Shown here piece by piece: positions 8,783-18,362 of a stretch of DNA of 64,000 nt. The translations under genes were made by a program, and so were the position numbers. The notes beneath the pieces were generated by a model, which saw nothing but the letters and a program-made list of their open reading frames with translations, had not been told where the DNA came from and made no database searches. Positions within the stretch are counted from its first letter, which is position 1, and each line of letters starts with the position of its first letter. The stretch lies in the NCBI GenBank assembly GCA_943788755.1, contig CALSRM010000003.1:682001-746000 (forward strand), given 5' to 3'. This DNA is from an uncultured Flavobacteriales bacterium (lineage in GTDB: Bacteria; Bacteroidota; Bacteroidia; Flavobacteriales_D; Parvicellaceae).

Positions 8783-10171
8783 ATGGATAATTTGAATAAT
8801 CACATCGATCAAAACAAAGAACAATACCTATCCGAATTATTCGACTTATTACGGATACCATCTGTTAGCGCAGATCCTGCTTATAAAAAAGATGTTGAGA
8901 AAACGGCAGAGTTTGTAAAGGGAAAACTTATCTCTGCAGGAGCGGAAAACGTAAAGATTTGTGAAACAGCTGGACATTCTATTGTTTATGGGGATAAGAT
9001 TCTTGATGCCTCACTGCCAACGATATTGGTTTATGGGCATTACGATGTGCAACCAGCAGAACCCTTCGAATTATGGGACACCCTCCCTTTTGAACCAGAA
9101 ATTCGTATAACCGAAAAACATCCGGAAGGAGCAATATTTGCCCGTGGAGCTTGTGATGACAAAGGCCAAATGTATATGCACATAAAAGCTTTTGAAGTTA
9201 TGATGGAGACCGATTCCTTGCCGTGTAACGTCAAGTTTATCATTGAAGGAGAAGAGGAGGTTGGCTCAAAAAATTTAGAAGATTTTGTTCAAGGAAATAA
9301 AGAATTACTAAAATCAGATATTGTTTTAGTTTCAGACACGGGGATTATCGCGAATGATACCCCTTCCATTACAGTGGGACTTAGAGGGATGAGCTATGTT
9401 GAAGTTAAAGTTACGGGCCCAAATAGAGATTTGCATTCTGGAATATATGGTGGTGCGGTAGCTAATCCTATAAATGTACTGTGCGATATGATTGCTTCTT
9501 TACATGATAAAGAACAACACATTACAATCGATGGATTTTACGATGATGTAGCAGATGTGAGCGACGAAGATAGAAAGGAAATGGCGAAGGCTCCATTTAA
9601 CGAAGAAATTTACAAATCAGATTTAAAGATAAGCGCTACTTGTGGCGAAACGGGGTATTCAACGACAGAAAGAGCGTCTATTCGTCCAACCCTAGATGTG
9701 AATGGAATGTGGGGAGGATATATTGGAGAAGGAGCAAAAACAGTTCTTCCCTCGCAAGCTTTTGCTAAAATTTCAATGCGTTTAGTTCCTAATCAAAGTT
9801 CTGAAAAGATTGCGAAACTTTTTCAAAAACATTTTGAAGCGATAGCTCCTGAATCCGTTGTGGTTGAGGTTACGCCGCATCATGGTGGAGAGGCTGCAGT
9901 AGTTCCTACAAATTTCACAGGATATCAGGCAGCAAGCATGGCAATGGAAAAAGGTTTTGGAAAGAAACCAATCCCTGTTCGGTCAGGAGGGAGTATTCCA
10001 ATTGTTGCTCTGTTTGAAAAAGAGTTAGGATTGAAAACTATTCTGTTAGGCTTTGGTTTGGATTCAGATTTGATACACTCTCCAAATGAACACTACGGAG
10101 TATTTAATTTCTTTAAGGGAATTGAAACTATTCCGTTGTTTTATAAATACTATACAGAATTAAATAAATAA
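8783..10171 (+). CDS. M20 family dipeptidase (zinc metallopeptidase)
   Basis: 462 residues, normal for M20A/C dipeptidases. Metal ligands are in LVYGHYDVQPAEP (first His), ARGACDDKGQ (bridging Asp), IIEGEEEVGS (catalytic Glu and ligand Glu), VSDTG (Asp) and HSPNEHYGV near the C-terminus (last His); the dimerisation domain shows DLHSGIYGGAVANP. No signal peptide, so it is cytoplasmic. It cleaves dipeptides or related amide bonds; the exact substrate is unknown. The next gene starts 5 bp after its stop, suggesting co-transcription. Closely similar proteins are annotated as dipeptidase or succinyl-diaminopimelate desuccinylase-like; dipeptidase is more likely given the length. Confidence 0.92.
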   Translation: MDNLNNHIDQNKEQYLSELFDLLRIPSVSADPAYKKDVEKTAEFVKGKLISAGAENVKICETAGHSIVYGDKILDASLPTILVYGHYDVQPAEPFELWDTLPFEPEIRITEKHPEGAIFARGACDDKGQMYMHIKAFEVMMETDSLPCNVKFIIEGEEEVGSKNLEDFVQGNKELLKSDIVLVSDTGIIANDTPSITVGLRGMSYVEVKVTGPNRDLHSGIYGGAVANPINVLCDMIASLHDKEQHITIDGFYDDVADVSDEDRKEMAKAPFNEEIYKSDLKISATCGETGYSTTERASIRPTLDVNGMWGGYIGEGAKTVLPSQAFAKISMRLVPNQSSEKIAKLFQKHFEAIAPESVVVEVTPHHGGEAAVVPTNFTGYQAASMAMEKGFGKKPIPVRSGGSIPIVALFEKELGLKTILLGFGLDSDLIHSPNEHYGVFNFFKGIETIPLFYKYYTELNK

Positions 10172-10176
10172 ACTTT

Positions 10177-10644
10177 ATGGCTCTTTTAAAAATAGGGTTA
10201 ATCACATTATTTTCAATCTTTTTTTTAACGTCTTGTTTCGATTATGAGGATGTTGAATTTAAAGGAGTCCAAAATTTTGGGCTCGAGGGTCGTTTAGGGG
10301 GAAATATTACAGTACGGATTGACTTGAATGTGAACAACCCAAATAGTTACAATATCAAAATTAAGAAATCCTCTTTAGATGTTTTTGTTAATGGGTCAAA
10401 AGTTGGGAAAACTAAAATGAAAAATAATATTGTTCTGAAGAAAAACCAACAGGATGTATACCCTCTATATTTAACTTTTAGCGAAAAAGAATTGAAAAGT
10501 TCTGCATTAGCTTCTATAGGAAGCCTTTTGACCGGCAGGATGAAAGTGCGTATTAAAGGAAATATAAAAGCGAAAGTTTATGGTATTGGAAAGAAGTTTC
10601 CAATTGATGTAGAAGAGCCGGTTAATTTAGGTTCGCTATTTTAA
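10177..10644 (+). CDS. LEA type 2 family lipoprotein
   Basis: 155 residues beginning with a lipoprotein signal (FFLTSCFDYEDVEF, lipobox LTSC with Cys near residue 20), then a single beta-sandwich domain of the LEA14/water-stress type: FGLEGRLGGNITVRIDLNVN, NPNSYNIKIKKSSLDVFVNG, IKGNIKAKVYG. The NPN motif and alternating beta pattern are typical of LEA type 2 proteins in Bacteroidota. It is probably anchored in the outer membrane facing the periplasm. Function is unknown. It follows the dipeptidase by 5 bp and converges on the polyprenyl synthase gene with 2 bp between. Confidence 0.8.
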   Translation: MALLKIGLITLFSIFFLTSCFDYEDVEFKGVQNFGLEGRLGGNITVRIDLNVNNPNSYNIKIKKSSLDVFVNGSKVGKTKMKNNIVLKKNQQDVYPLYLTFSEKELKSSALASIGSLLTGRMKVRIKGNIKAKVYGIGKKFPIDVEEPVNLGSLF

Positions 10645-10646
10645 AA

Positions 10647-11624
10647 CTATTTATCCCTTTCAATAGAGTAATTAACCAATAATTCTAAAGATGCCTTTGC
10701 ATCACTTTCAGGAAATTCGTTAAGAATACTTAATGCCTTGTCTTTGTAAAAGTGCATCTGTTCTTCAGCATATTTGATGCCGCCAGTTGAAATTACTAAT
10801 TCAATTACTTCTTGCACCCGTATTTTATCTGTATTGTGATTTCTAACGGTGTTTATTATCCTTTTTTTCACCTTCTTCTTTACATTGTTTAATGTGTAAA
10901 TAAGAGGCAGGGTCATTTTCTTTTCCTTGATATCGATCCCTGTGGGCTTACCAATTTTTTCACTAGTGCCATAATCGAAAATATCATCTTTTATTTGAAA
11001 AGCGATACCAACGTTATCCCCAAATTGCCGCATTTGTTCTACATCCTCATCATTTGAATTAACAGAATGGCACCCACTTGCGCAGCAAGCGGCAATGAGT
11101 GATGCTGTTTTTTTACGAATAACGTCAAAGTAAACTTCTTCTGTTATGTCGAGTCTTCTTGCTTTTTCCATTTGAAGTAATTCCCCTTCACTCATGTCTC
11201 GGACTGCTTGAGAGACAATTTTTAGCATTTGAAACTGGTTGTTCTCTACGGATAAAAGGAGTCCTTGTGAGAGTAGATAGTCCCCAACAAGAACAGCAAT
11301 TTTATTTTTCCATAAAGCATTAATAGAGAACGCGCCTCTTCTTTCATTGGCATCATCAACTACATCATCATGCACTAGGGTTGCTGTGTGTAACAACTCA
11401 ATTAATGAAGCGGCGGTGTATGTATTATCATTTACTTCTCCGAATGTTTTAGCACTAAGAAAAACAAACATAGGGCGCATTTGTTTACCCTTTCGTTTGA
11501 TAATGTAGTACATGATTTTATCAAGTAAAGCAACATCTGTTTTAACAGAAGCTTTAAACTTCTCTTCAAAAAGTTTAAGTTCCGTTTCAATTGGAGCTTT
11601 AATTTTATTTACTATTGCCGACAT
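10647..11624 (-). CDS. Polyprenyl diphosphate synthase (trans-isoprenyl chain elongation)
   Basis: 325 residues. The first Asp-rich motif is LVHDDVVDDANERRG (about residue 90) and the second is FQIKDDIFDYG (about residue 215), with KGKQMRPMFVF upstream binding isopentenyl diphosphate. These define long-chain trans-prenyl synthases, which in Bacteroidota make the octaprenyl/heptaprenyl side chain of menaquinone; the residue five before the first motif is small, fitting a long product, but chain length cannot be fixed by eye. Cytoplasmic, single gene, convergent with the LEA lipoprotein. Confidence 0.9.
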   Translation of the reverse strand: MSAIVNKIKAPIETELKLFEEKFKASVKTDVALLDKIMYYIIKRKGKQMRPMFVFLSAKTFGEVNDNTYTAASLIELLHTATLVHDDVVDDANERRGAFSINALWKNKIAVLVGDYLLSQGLLLSVENNQFQMLKIVSQAVRDMSEGELLQMEKARRLDITEEVYFDVIRKKTASLIAACCASGCHSVNSNDEDVEQMRQFGDNVGIAFQIKDDIFDYGTSEKIGKPTGIDIKEKKMTLPLIYTLNNVKKKVKKRIINTVRNHNTDKIRVQEVIELVISTGGIKYAEEQMHFYKDKALSILNEFPESDAKASLELLVNYSIERDK

Positions 11625-11692
11625 CTATGCGTAAATATAATGACTTAAAACCTTGAAATGCTAAATGAGAAGTGTCTATTCATTACAATTAG

Positions 11693-12784
11693 CTATTCAG
11701 CCATTAATTCATGATAAAATTCTTTCATTTCCACAATCGAACGATCAGTATTTAAAAAGGAGCCGATTCTTGCTTTTGCATTTTTAGCCAATTTTTTGCA
11801 AAGGGACCTATCGTTATAAAGGCGCAAAACAGCATCGCTTAATTCTTTCGGATTTTTCATTTTTACCACTAGTCCACTGTCTTCATGGTCACAAAGTTCC
11901 ACGTTACCCGGGATGTCAGTAATTATTGGTGCAACTTCTAAAGACATTGCTTCAATAATTGACTTAGTAATTGATTCTCCTTTAATGGAGGCAGATGCGA
12001 AAACATCACTCGCAGCGACAATGTTCAACACATCATCTCTAAACCCAACAAAATGAACATTACTTTTATATCCACCTGAACTGATAAGAGATAAGTTTGC
12101 TTTAGTGTCCATGTTTCCACCAACCAATAAAAGATGTATTGGCAGTCCTGCAGGAAGCATGTTCATCGCTTTCATTAAGTAAGGAATACCCTTCATTCGT
12201 CGGTTATTCGCGACATTAATTATTACAAAAGCATCTTCAGGCAAGTTAAATTCCTTTTTAACATCTAATGGTAAAACGTCTTTATACCACTCCAAGCGAT
12301 GTCCTTTGTTAACAACATATGTTTTGCTCTTGTTGACAAAAGGCTGATCATTGATAACGTCTGCAACACCTTGAGAGTTACAAAGTATCTTGTCTACACG
12401 CCGATGCAAAAACTTAGTATATGCAGTAGGATCATACCAATGAATATTTCCAGCATATCCTCTATATAAAACTACTTTAACGGGTAATCCTTTAGCTGCT
12501 TGAATACCGTTGACAGCAGCCGGGTTGTTGTATAGTTTTAGTATATCATGCTTCCCTTCAATCAAATGTTTTCTAATAAAGGCTATTTCACCTTTATCCA
12601 TCTTTTTTTCAGGGTGGAAGTCAATTACTTTAACTCCAGCTTCTTTAAATTTATTGAAATACGCAGCATCGCCATAAGTCATGATGTCTATTTCAACACC
12701 AAGCTTTGATAAGCCAATAAATATTTCAGCTTCAGGCCTTGCTGTATGATAAGGCCTATAATTACTAATTACTAGTATTTTCAT
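11693..12784 (-). CDS. Glycosyltransferase family 4 protein (GT-B fold)
   Basis: About 363 residues from ATG 12784 (MKILVISNYRPY); a GTG two codons upstream is less likely. The N-terminal Rossmann domain starts immediately, and the C-terminal half has the group-1 signature VFASASIKGESITKSIIEAM with the E-x7-E type donor-site acidic residues, followed by APIITDIPGNVELC and NAKARIGSF. This is typical of GT4 enzymes that transfer sugars to lipid-linked or surface glycans. A TAAATTTG element lies 15 bp upstream (12800-12807). No other polysaccharide genes are adjacent, so the acceptor is unknown. Confidence 0.85.
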   Translation of the reverse strand: MKILVISNYRPYHTARPEAEIFIGLSKLGVEIDIMTYGDAAYFNKFKEAGVKVIDFHPEKKMDKGEIAFIRKHLIEGKHDILKLYNNPAAVNGIQAAKGLPVKVVLYRGYAGNIHWYDPTAYTKFLHRRVDKILCNSQGVADVINDQPFVNKSKTYVVNKGHRLEWYKDVLPLDVKKEFNLPEDAFVIINVANNRRMKGIPYLMKAMNMLPAGLPIHLLLVGGNMDTKANLSLISSGGYKSNVHFVGFRDDVLNIVAASDVFASASIKGESITKSIIEAMSLEVAPIITDIPGNVELCDHEDSGLVVKMKNPKELSDAVLRLYNDRSLCKKLAKNAKARIGSFLNTDRSIVEMKEFYHELMAE

Positions 12785-12809
12785 TCCCACTTATTGTGGC
12801 AAATTTAAA

Positions 12810-14105
12810 TTATCTTTTTACAACAATCATCTTTTTTGTTAATGATCTTTGGCCATTGCATTCGATATTGTAATAGTAGACACCTTGTGATAATTGAGAT
12901 GTGGAAACTTGAACGTTTTGAGATGTGTTATTCAATAAAACTCTATCGATTATTTGTCCCATACCATTGGTAATATTCAAATATGCGTTACCTTTTGTTT
13001 GCGGTAAAACATAATTAATAGAAGTTGTTTCATTTGTTGGGTTTGGAATATTTTGAGAAATGTACAATCCATTTTCAGTAAATTCTTCAATTCCAGTTGG
13101 CCCATAAATAACATTGATTTCAAAATCATCATAATAGAATCCATCCTCTCTGACACCACCATCCGCAATAATAGTAAATCGAGCCATAATGTTTTGCCCA
13201 AGATAATCACTCAAGTTGATTTCTTCTTTTACCCAATTAGACTGAAATCCATCATATAAAGGCTCTCCAGTTGCTTGATTAGAAGAGCCGGTTTTAGTAT
13301 ATTTTCCACATTGTGGAATCCAAGAAGATCCCCCGTTCGTCGATATTTCAAGTTGAACATAATCATATCCTGCTTCAATTTCCCACTTTCCATAGAAAGA
13401 AAGTGTTGCAGCTACGGCATTGTTTAAATCAATACCAGAAGACATGGTAATTGATTTGTTTGCGCCATTCGCATAGTTTCCATTAGGAGAGTCAGTTATG
13501 GAGCTAGGAGCAGAATAGAAAGTGCTCGTTGTTGTATTCCAGGTTGCGGAAACTGTCCAGTTATTTAAACTATTTGCTGCGTCTGAAAATACCGTTTGTG
13601 ATTGACCATAGGTTTTAGTAACTGTATCGTTAGACAGAAACTGCCCATTGTCAATAGAAATAACATAAGTTAATAAATCACCAGCGGCGATGGTTGGATC
13701 TAAAGTATAGCTGATAGAGTCATTATCTTGTTGCAACAATGCCATTGCATTGTGCGAATTTGCTGATCCAACAGTAAGGATGTTGCTAGTAATCGGGATA
13801 ATCGAAACCGTAAAATTTGCAGGATTCTCTAAGCCTAAGCGCTGAATGTCATAATAAAAATTTCCGCTTAAATCGGGGATAATTTCATCTGTTAGATCGT
13901 TTGATACAGCATAGTTAGTCACCAGGTGAGCTGCAGTTAAGTTTAAATAAACCATTCCTTCCGCAATAGGGTCAATTTCATTTACTGCTGGCCAAAAGCC
14001 GGTACCCCCCAATTTCAGGAGTGAAAGCAAATATTTTATCATGTGTGCTGGTCTCACCATACATAAAGTCATCAGAATCACCTGCCGCCGGATACAAACC
14101 TGCAC
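12810..14105 (-). CDS. M14 zinc carboxypeptidase, C-terminal part (MAM/jelly-roll domain and T9SS sorting domain); frameshifted
   Basis: Continues the peptidase starting at 15264, in a second frame; matching sequence resumes at about 14010 (GGTGFWPAVNEIDPIAEGM, the end of the M14 domain), so the start at 14105 is artificial. Next come a beta-sandwich linker, a MAM/immune-inhibitor-like jelly-roll (SAPSSITDSPNGNY, YDYVQLEISTNGGSSW, NIMARFTIIADGG) and a T9SS type A domain (ISQNIPNPTNETTSINYVLP, LSQGVYYYNIECNG). The break is at the C6 run 14005-14010; five bases instead of six give an uninterrupted protein of about 820 residues. Confidence 0.82.
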   Translation of the reverse strand: MQVCIRRQVILMTLCMVRPAHMIKYLLSLLKLGGTGFWPAVNEIDPIAEGMVYLNLTAAHLVTNYAVSNDLTDEIIPDLSGNFYYDIQRLGLENPANFTVSIIPITSNILTVGSANSHNAMALLQQDNDSISYTLDPTIAAGDLLTYVISIDNGQFLSNDTVTKTYGQSQTVFSDAANSLNNWTVSATWNTTTSTFYSAPSSITDSPNGNYANGANKSITMSSGIDLNNAVAATLSFYGKWEIEAGYDYVQLEISTNGGSSWIPQCGKYTKTGSSNQATGEPLYDGFQSNWVKEEINLSDYLGQNIMARFTIIADGGVREDGFYYDDFEINVIYGPTGIEEFTENGLYISQNIPNPTNETTSINYVLPQTKGNAYLNITNGMGQIIDRVLLNNTSQNVQVSTSQLSQGVYYYNIECNGQRSLTKKMIVVKR

Positions 14106-15264
14106 TTATCATATTGTTGTATCCATTTTCGGCAACCATCATTCCTGATATTGCAACGTAGGTGCTGTTGTCTGGAGTTAGTTGATTATTGTCATAGCCG
14201 TAAGGGTATAAAAGCAAATCTCCTGAGGTGTGATTGTTCAGCGCTAACTTAATGTTGTGATTTTCTACAAACCATTTTATCGCTTGGTTTTCTGGTTCAG
14301 TAAATGGCCCAGTACCAGGATAAACATCGCTATTTGGGTCAGAAGAAACTCCAGAAGTACCCCAGATACTATTTCCTGAACCATCAATATAATCGTAATT
14401 TCTGTTGTTGTCTACCCCTGGATTAGAAGATCCAACATTTCTTTTGTTTTTACGATGCATCCCTCCACCATTTGGGTCATTGTCAACATTGTGTTGGTAG
14501 CCATCAGGGTTAATCATGGGAATAAAATAAAGCTCTGTGTTATCTAATATCCCTTGAACTTCTGCGCTCGTTGCATAGTTTTCCAGCATGTACCACATGT
14601 AATATACCAATTGCTGCATTGCCTCAGGCTCTCTAGCATGGTGTATCGCCGTATATAATACTTCAGGTTCCGCTTCATCTGAATTTGGATTATCAGACAT
14701 TCGCATCCAATATAATGGCCTATTCTCGTGTGTTAAAAATGTGCTTACAGGAGCTTTTACTGAAATTAAGTTTGGATATAATGCTGCCATGTCATCCAAT
14801 TCTTGATACAATTCAGTAAGGGTTAAAAAACCACCCATAGAACCGTGGTTGTAGTTTGCTGGAACAGGATAACTAACAGACGAAGATCCCGAACAACTTG
14901 CATTTTTTTCAGAAGGAGTAGATTTATCTATCCCTTTATTTTGCTCAACATAAAACTGCTTAACATCCTCAATCTGGATTTCAACTTTCATTCCAAGCAT
15001 TTTTGCTTTCTGGATATCATTTTCCGAAAAATCAGATTCAATATAGACGCCAAATTTATGTTTACCATGATCGACAGCAAGCCCTTGATTTGCTAATAGC
15101 AAGATCCCTTTTGGACCATCATAGTAAATTCTAGCACGATGATACATTATGGGTGTTTCTTTTACAGAAGTTATTGTTTCTGCAGAAGTAACGGTTTGTG
15201 GAGTCTGACAGAAAAAGTTCCCGCTAAATAACATAGCGAAAGATAAAATAGTGATTTGTTTCAT
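13978..15264 (-). CDS. M14 family zinc carboxypeptidase, N-terminal part (signal peptide and catalytic domain)
   Basis: Signal peptide MKQITILSFAMLFSGNFFC, a short propeptide-like region, then the M14 domain: AIHHAREPEAMQ (zinc ligands His and Glu, about residue 208), FIPMINPDGYQHN, KNKRN, NNRNYDY (substrate Arg), NNHTSGDLLLYPYG (third zinc His) and FAFTPEIGG (near the catalytic Glu). Secreted M14 enzymes of this type in Bacteroidota trim C-terminal residues from proteins outside the cell. Reads correctly to the C6 run at 14005-14010, then leaves frame. Together with the next frame it is a T9SS-exported multidomain peptidase. Confidence 0.85.
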   Translation of the reverse strand: MKQITILSFAMLFSGNFFCQTPQTVTSAETITSVKETPIMYHRARIYYDGPKGILLLANQGLAVDHGKHKFGVYIESDFSENDIQKAKMLGMKVEIQIEDVKQFYVEQNKGIDKSTPSEKNASCSGSSSVSYPVPANYNHGSMGGFLTLTELYQELDDMAALYPNLISVKAPVSTFLTHENRPLYWMRMSDNPNSDEAEPEVLYTAIHHAREPEAMQQLVYYMWYMLENYATSAEVQGILDNTELYFIPMINPDGYQHNVDNDPNGGGMHRKNKRNVGSSNPGVDNNRNYDYIDGSGNSIWGTSGVSSDPNSDVYPGTGPFTEPENQAIKWFVENHNIKLALNNHTSGDLLLYPYGYDNNQLTPDNSTYVAISGMMVAENGYNNMISAGLYPAAGDSDDFMYGETSTHDKIFAFTPEIGGYRLLASSK

Positions 15265-15416
15265 GGGTTAAATAGGTTTATAGGCAATGAAGATAGTAAA
15301 ATAAAATGTTCAAATTACGAAATCTACGTTTAGTCATCGTTTATTGGTTGTTAAACAATAACGCATGAATAATAAATAAGGTTGTCTATAAAAAGATAAT
15401 AGAGATAAATTATGAC

Positions 15417-15815
15417 TTACTCGTAATAAATATCGTCAAAATCTAAAGCATCGTCCCCAAATGACTCAATATTGTCTTGTGCAACTAGGTAGGTACTTTG
15501 GTTGCCAGCTATTTTTGAAAAGTATAAGTCATATTCGATATTATCTTCTATTCCAACCATCCATATCATAGCATGATCTTTTCGGTTGGAAGATGTTAAG
15601 TCCGTTTGGCAAATTGGACATGCAAATTCAACCATTTCGGATTCTTCCAAATTGAACTTGTCATGGCGTTTGTATTTGTATTCACCAACAGTTGGGGCTA
15701 ACATTAATAATCCTTTGTGGTTTCTTCGTGTTTTTGTTGCAAACAGAATGAATCCACCTACATTTAGATACCCTTTACATTTAGGACATAAATAATCGTT
15801 GTCTTTCATGCTCAT
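15417..15815 (-). CDS. Small zinc-ribbon protein of unknown function
   Basis: 132 residues. Two Cys pairs, YLCPKCKGYL near the N-terminus and FACPICQTDL near residue 68, would form one split zinc ribbon. The C-terminus is acidic (DDALDFDDIYYE). In between lies a basic stretch (TKTRRNHKG). The protein is soluble, with no signal peptide. I do not recognise a named family; similar short proteins occur as uncharacterised genes in Bacteroidota. Start ATG 15815, or ATG 15809 two codons on. It stands between the carboxypeptidase and the TetR gene, divergent from the latter. Confidence 0.7.
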   Translation of the reverse strand: MSMKDNDYLCPKCKGYLNVGGFILFATKTRRNHKGLLMLAPTVGEYKYKRHDKFNLEESEMVEFACPICQTDLTSSNRKDHAMIWMVGIEDNIEYDLYFSKIAGNQSTYLVAQDNIESFGDDALDFDDIYYE

Positions 15816-16032
15816 AATTCAATGTTTTTAAATTAATACTATTAATAGCTCGTGGTGAGAATAAGTTCTGTACTAAAAGTAAATAATTTTAATGGATAAC
15901 GCAAAAATAAAATTGATTTTAACGAAACGCATTTAGCCATAAGTTTCGTTAAATAAGGTTAAATAATATTGCAGAGGCAATAAAGCGGATAAAACCTAGT
16001 ATATTAAGAAGGTGCAAAGTAAATTTGCCTTG

Positions 16033-16689
16033 ATGAACGATGAAAAAGAAAATATCGACTGGAAAGAGAATTTCAAAAATGAATTCGTTCTGTATTTGAT
16101 TCGAAATGGAGAAAGACCAGTTACCGTTTTTAAATTTTGTGAAGAACTAGGAGTTGATGAATCTCTATTTTATAAACATTATAATTCCTTCCGCTCAGTT
16201 GAAACGGCGGTTTGGTTAACGTTTTTTCAAGAGGTGAAAAAAGCATTAGACCAAGATTCAGAATATTCTTCTTATTCTGCTTACGAAAAGTACCTTTCCT
16301 TTTTATATACAGTTGTAGAAGTTTATAAGCAGAATAGAAGTTATGTAGTTTTGCGATATGCTGAAGTTGATAGAAAGTCATTTAGGCCATGGTTTATGGA
16401 CGCGTTTAGAGAGGAGTTTGCTCTTTGGACAAAAGAAATTCTTGACGAAGGTTTTGAATCGAATGAAATTATTTCAAGACCTCTTATTTCATCTAAATAT
16501 CACGAATCATTGTGGGTTCAGCTATTGTATATTACAAGAGTTTGGGCAAATGATGAAAGTGAAGATTTTCAGGTAACAGATGCTGCAATAGAGAAGTCGA
16601 GTGTTCTTCTTTTTGAATTGATGAAAAGCGGACCGGTAGATTTGCTGATTGACTTTTTAAAATTTGCTTATCAAAACAAAGCTTATTAA
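16033..16689 (+). CDS. TetR/AcrR family transcriptional regulator
   Basis: About 218 residues from ATG 16033 (a GTG at 16012 is possible but less likely). The N-terminal helix-turn-helix is recognisable in VTVFKFCEELGVDESLFYKH followed by YNSFRSVETAVW; the C-terminal all-helical ligand/dimer domain matches the Bacteroidota type seen next to ABC1 kinases. The kinase gene starts 6 bp after its stop, so the two form an operon, and the regulator probably controls that operon or responds to the kinase pathway. The ligand is unknown. Confidence 0.85.
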   Translation: MNDEKENIDWKENFKNEFVLYLIRNGERPVTVFKFCEELGVDESLFYKHYNSFRSVETAVWLTFFQEVKKALDQDSEYSSYSAYEKYLSFLYTVVEVYKQNRSYVVLRYAEVDRKSFRPWFMDAFREEFALWTKEILDEGFESNEIISRPLISSKYHESLWVQLLYITRVWANDESEDFQVTDAAIEKSSVLLFELMKSGPVDLLIDFLKFAYQNKAY

Positions 16690-16695
16690 CCTTTA

Positions 16696-18003
16696 ATGAA
16701 AGAGCAAAGTAAAATACCTACGAGTAAAGTTAGACGGGCATCTAAGCTAATTGGAACAGGGGCTAAAGTTGGGGGTAATTACGTGAAGTATTTTGCTAAT
16801 AAAGCAATTGGAGATAAAAAGGCAAAAGAGAAATTAGATCAGGAAAATGCTGCAGATATTTATCAATCTTTAAGCGAGTTAAAGGGCAGTGCCCTTAAAA
16901 TGGCCCAAGTAATAAGTATGGATAAAAATATGTTGCCTAAAGCTATGACGGATAAGTTTGCTCAGGCACAATATAGTGCTCCTCCATTGTCTTATCCTCT
17001 TGTCGTAAAAACGTTTAGGCAAATGTTTGGTAAAACCCCAACAGAATTATTTGATTTTTTTGAAAAAGAAGCAAAAAATGCTGCCTCTATTGGGCAAGTT
17101 CATTTTGCTACACAGGGTGATTTAAAATTAGCAGTTAAAGTTCAGTACCCAGGAGTTGCAGACAGCGTTAAATCAGACTTGAATTTAGTTAAGCCAATTG
17201 CTATGCGAATGCTGCACATGAAAGAAAAAGAGATTAAGCAGTACATTCAGGAGATTGAAGGAAAACTGCTAGAAGAAACGGATTATATTTTGGAGTTGAA
17301 ACAATCTATGGAGATTGTAGAAGCTTGTTCGAGTTTGGATGGCATTTATTTTCCAAAATATTATCCGGAGTTCTCTAATAAGCGAATTATTACAATGGAT
17401 TGGATCGAAGGGATGCACTTAAAAGATTTTTTGGCAACAAATCCTTCCCAGGAAATTCGAAATAGGGCTGGACAGCGGATGTGGGATTTTTATGATTATC
17501 AGGTGAATGAACTTAATCTTATTCACGCGGATCCACATCCAGGGAATTTTCTTTTTCAAGCAGATGGTAATTTAGGAGTAATAGATTTTGGATGTGTAAA
17601 AAGGATTCCCAAGGAGTTTTATTCTGTTTATTTCCAATTGCTTAACCCATTTTATCATGCGGAAGATGAGAGATTAAGAGCTCTTTATTATAAATTGGAA
17701 TTTTTGTTAGAATCAGACGACAAGGAAACGGAGGAATTATTTTTCAATCTTTTTAAAGATTCCATGGAACTTTTAGTACATCCGTTTACTAACGAGACTT
17801 TTGATTTTGCAGATGAAGCGTATTTTGATCGTATCTATAAAAAAGGTGAAGAACTCACAAAAAATAAAGAAATTAGAAAAGGAGGCAAGGCAAGGGGTTC
17901 TCGTCACATACTTTTTATAAACAGAACATATTTTGGGCTTTTTTCCATTTTACATGAATTAAAAGCAGAAATTAAAACGACAACCTCCTTTAAGCTTGAT
18001 TAG
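16696..18003 (+). CDS. ABC1/AarF (UbiB-like) atypical kinase
   Basis: 435 residues. Seen: the family's KxGQ-like signature as KGSALKMAQV, the A-rich loop region AASIGQVHFA, LAVKVQYPG (VAVK-like Lys), the catalytic HADPHPGNF and the metal-binding VIDFGCVKR. ABC1 kinases such as UbiB and COQ8 are ATPases that help isoprenoid-quinone synthesis at the membrane. Here there are no clear C-terminal transmembrane helices, so it is a soluble or peripheral form. A menaquinone or lipid-related role is inference. Translated just after the TetR gene with a 6-bp gap. Confidence 0.88.
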   Translation: MKEQSKIPTSKVRRASKLIGTGAKVGGNYVKYFANKAIGDKKAKEKLDQENAADIYQSLSELKGSALKMAQVISMDKNMLPKAMTDKFAQAQYSAPPLSYPLVVKTFRQMFGKTPTELFDFFEKEAKNAASIGQVHFATQGDLKLAVKVQYPGVADSVKSDLNLVKPIAMRMLHMKEKEIKQYIQEIEGKLLEETDYILELKQSMEIVEACSSLDGIYFPKYYPEFSNKRIITMDWIEGMHLKDFLATNPSQEIRNRAGQRMWDFYDYQVNELNLIHADPHPGNFLFQADGNLGVIDFGCVKRIPKEFYSVYFQLLNPFYHAEDERLRALYYKLEFLLESDDKETEELFFNLFKDSMELLVHPFTNETFDFADEAYFDRIYKKGEELTKNKEIRKGGKARGSRHILFINRTYFGLFSILHELKAEIKTTTSFKLD

Positions 18004-18362
18004 CTATACGAGCCATAAATAAATTGGAATATCCCTAAATAATAATAGGCTCTTATTACGAATCGATCAATCAGTTTGTACATAAAAGCCCCAACCTGTA
18101 AGAATAAGAAAACCTATCAATACCTTGCTTACTTGGAGGTGTTGGTGGTGTTTAGTCTTGTAGAGAAAAACAACCCACCCCCGGTGGTTCAAGAGAAACT
18201 AATAAAACTAAAACCTCATTAATTTCTGAGCTATGTAAAGCGCAATTACTTATGTTTATATTTCCATCAGTAATTAATGTCTATTCTATATTAGAAAGAT
18301 AAGGTTATATTAATAGTAGCGGATTTTAAGTACTACTTTTTCGGTTAGATAATACCTATGTT
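18004..18362. other. 359-bp intergenic region at the edge of the accessory patch
   Basis: No convincing gene, RNA or strong terminator. At 18344-18350 there is GTTAGAT (minus strand ATCTAAC), 13 bases past the stop of the GT2 gene, followed on the minus strand by a weak AGTAG / CTACT inverted repeat. It resembles half of an attC-like site, but the second core is missing. A purine-poor block near 18130-18190 looks like a repetitive intergenic sequence. Confidence 0.4.

Noticed and set aside
12977-13210. 77-codon minus-strand frame inside the M14 C-terminal part
   Set aside because: Shadow of the T9SS domain in another frame.
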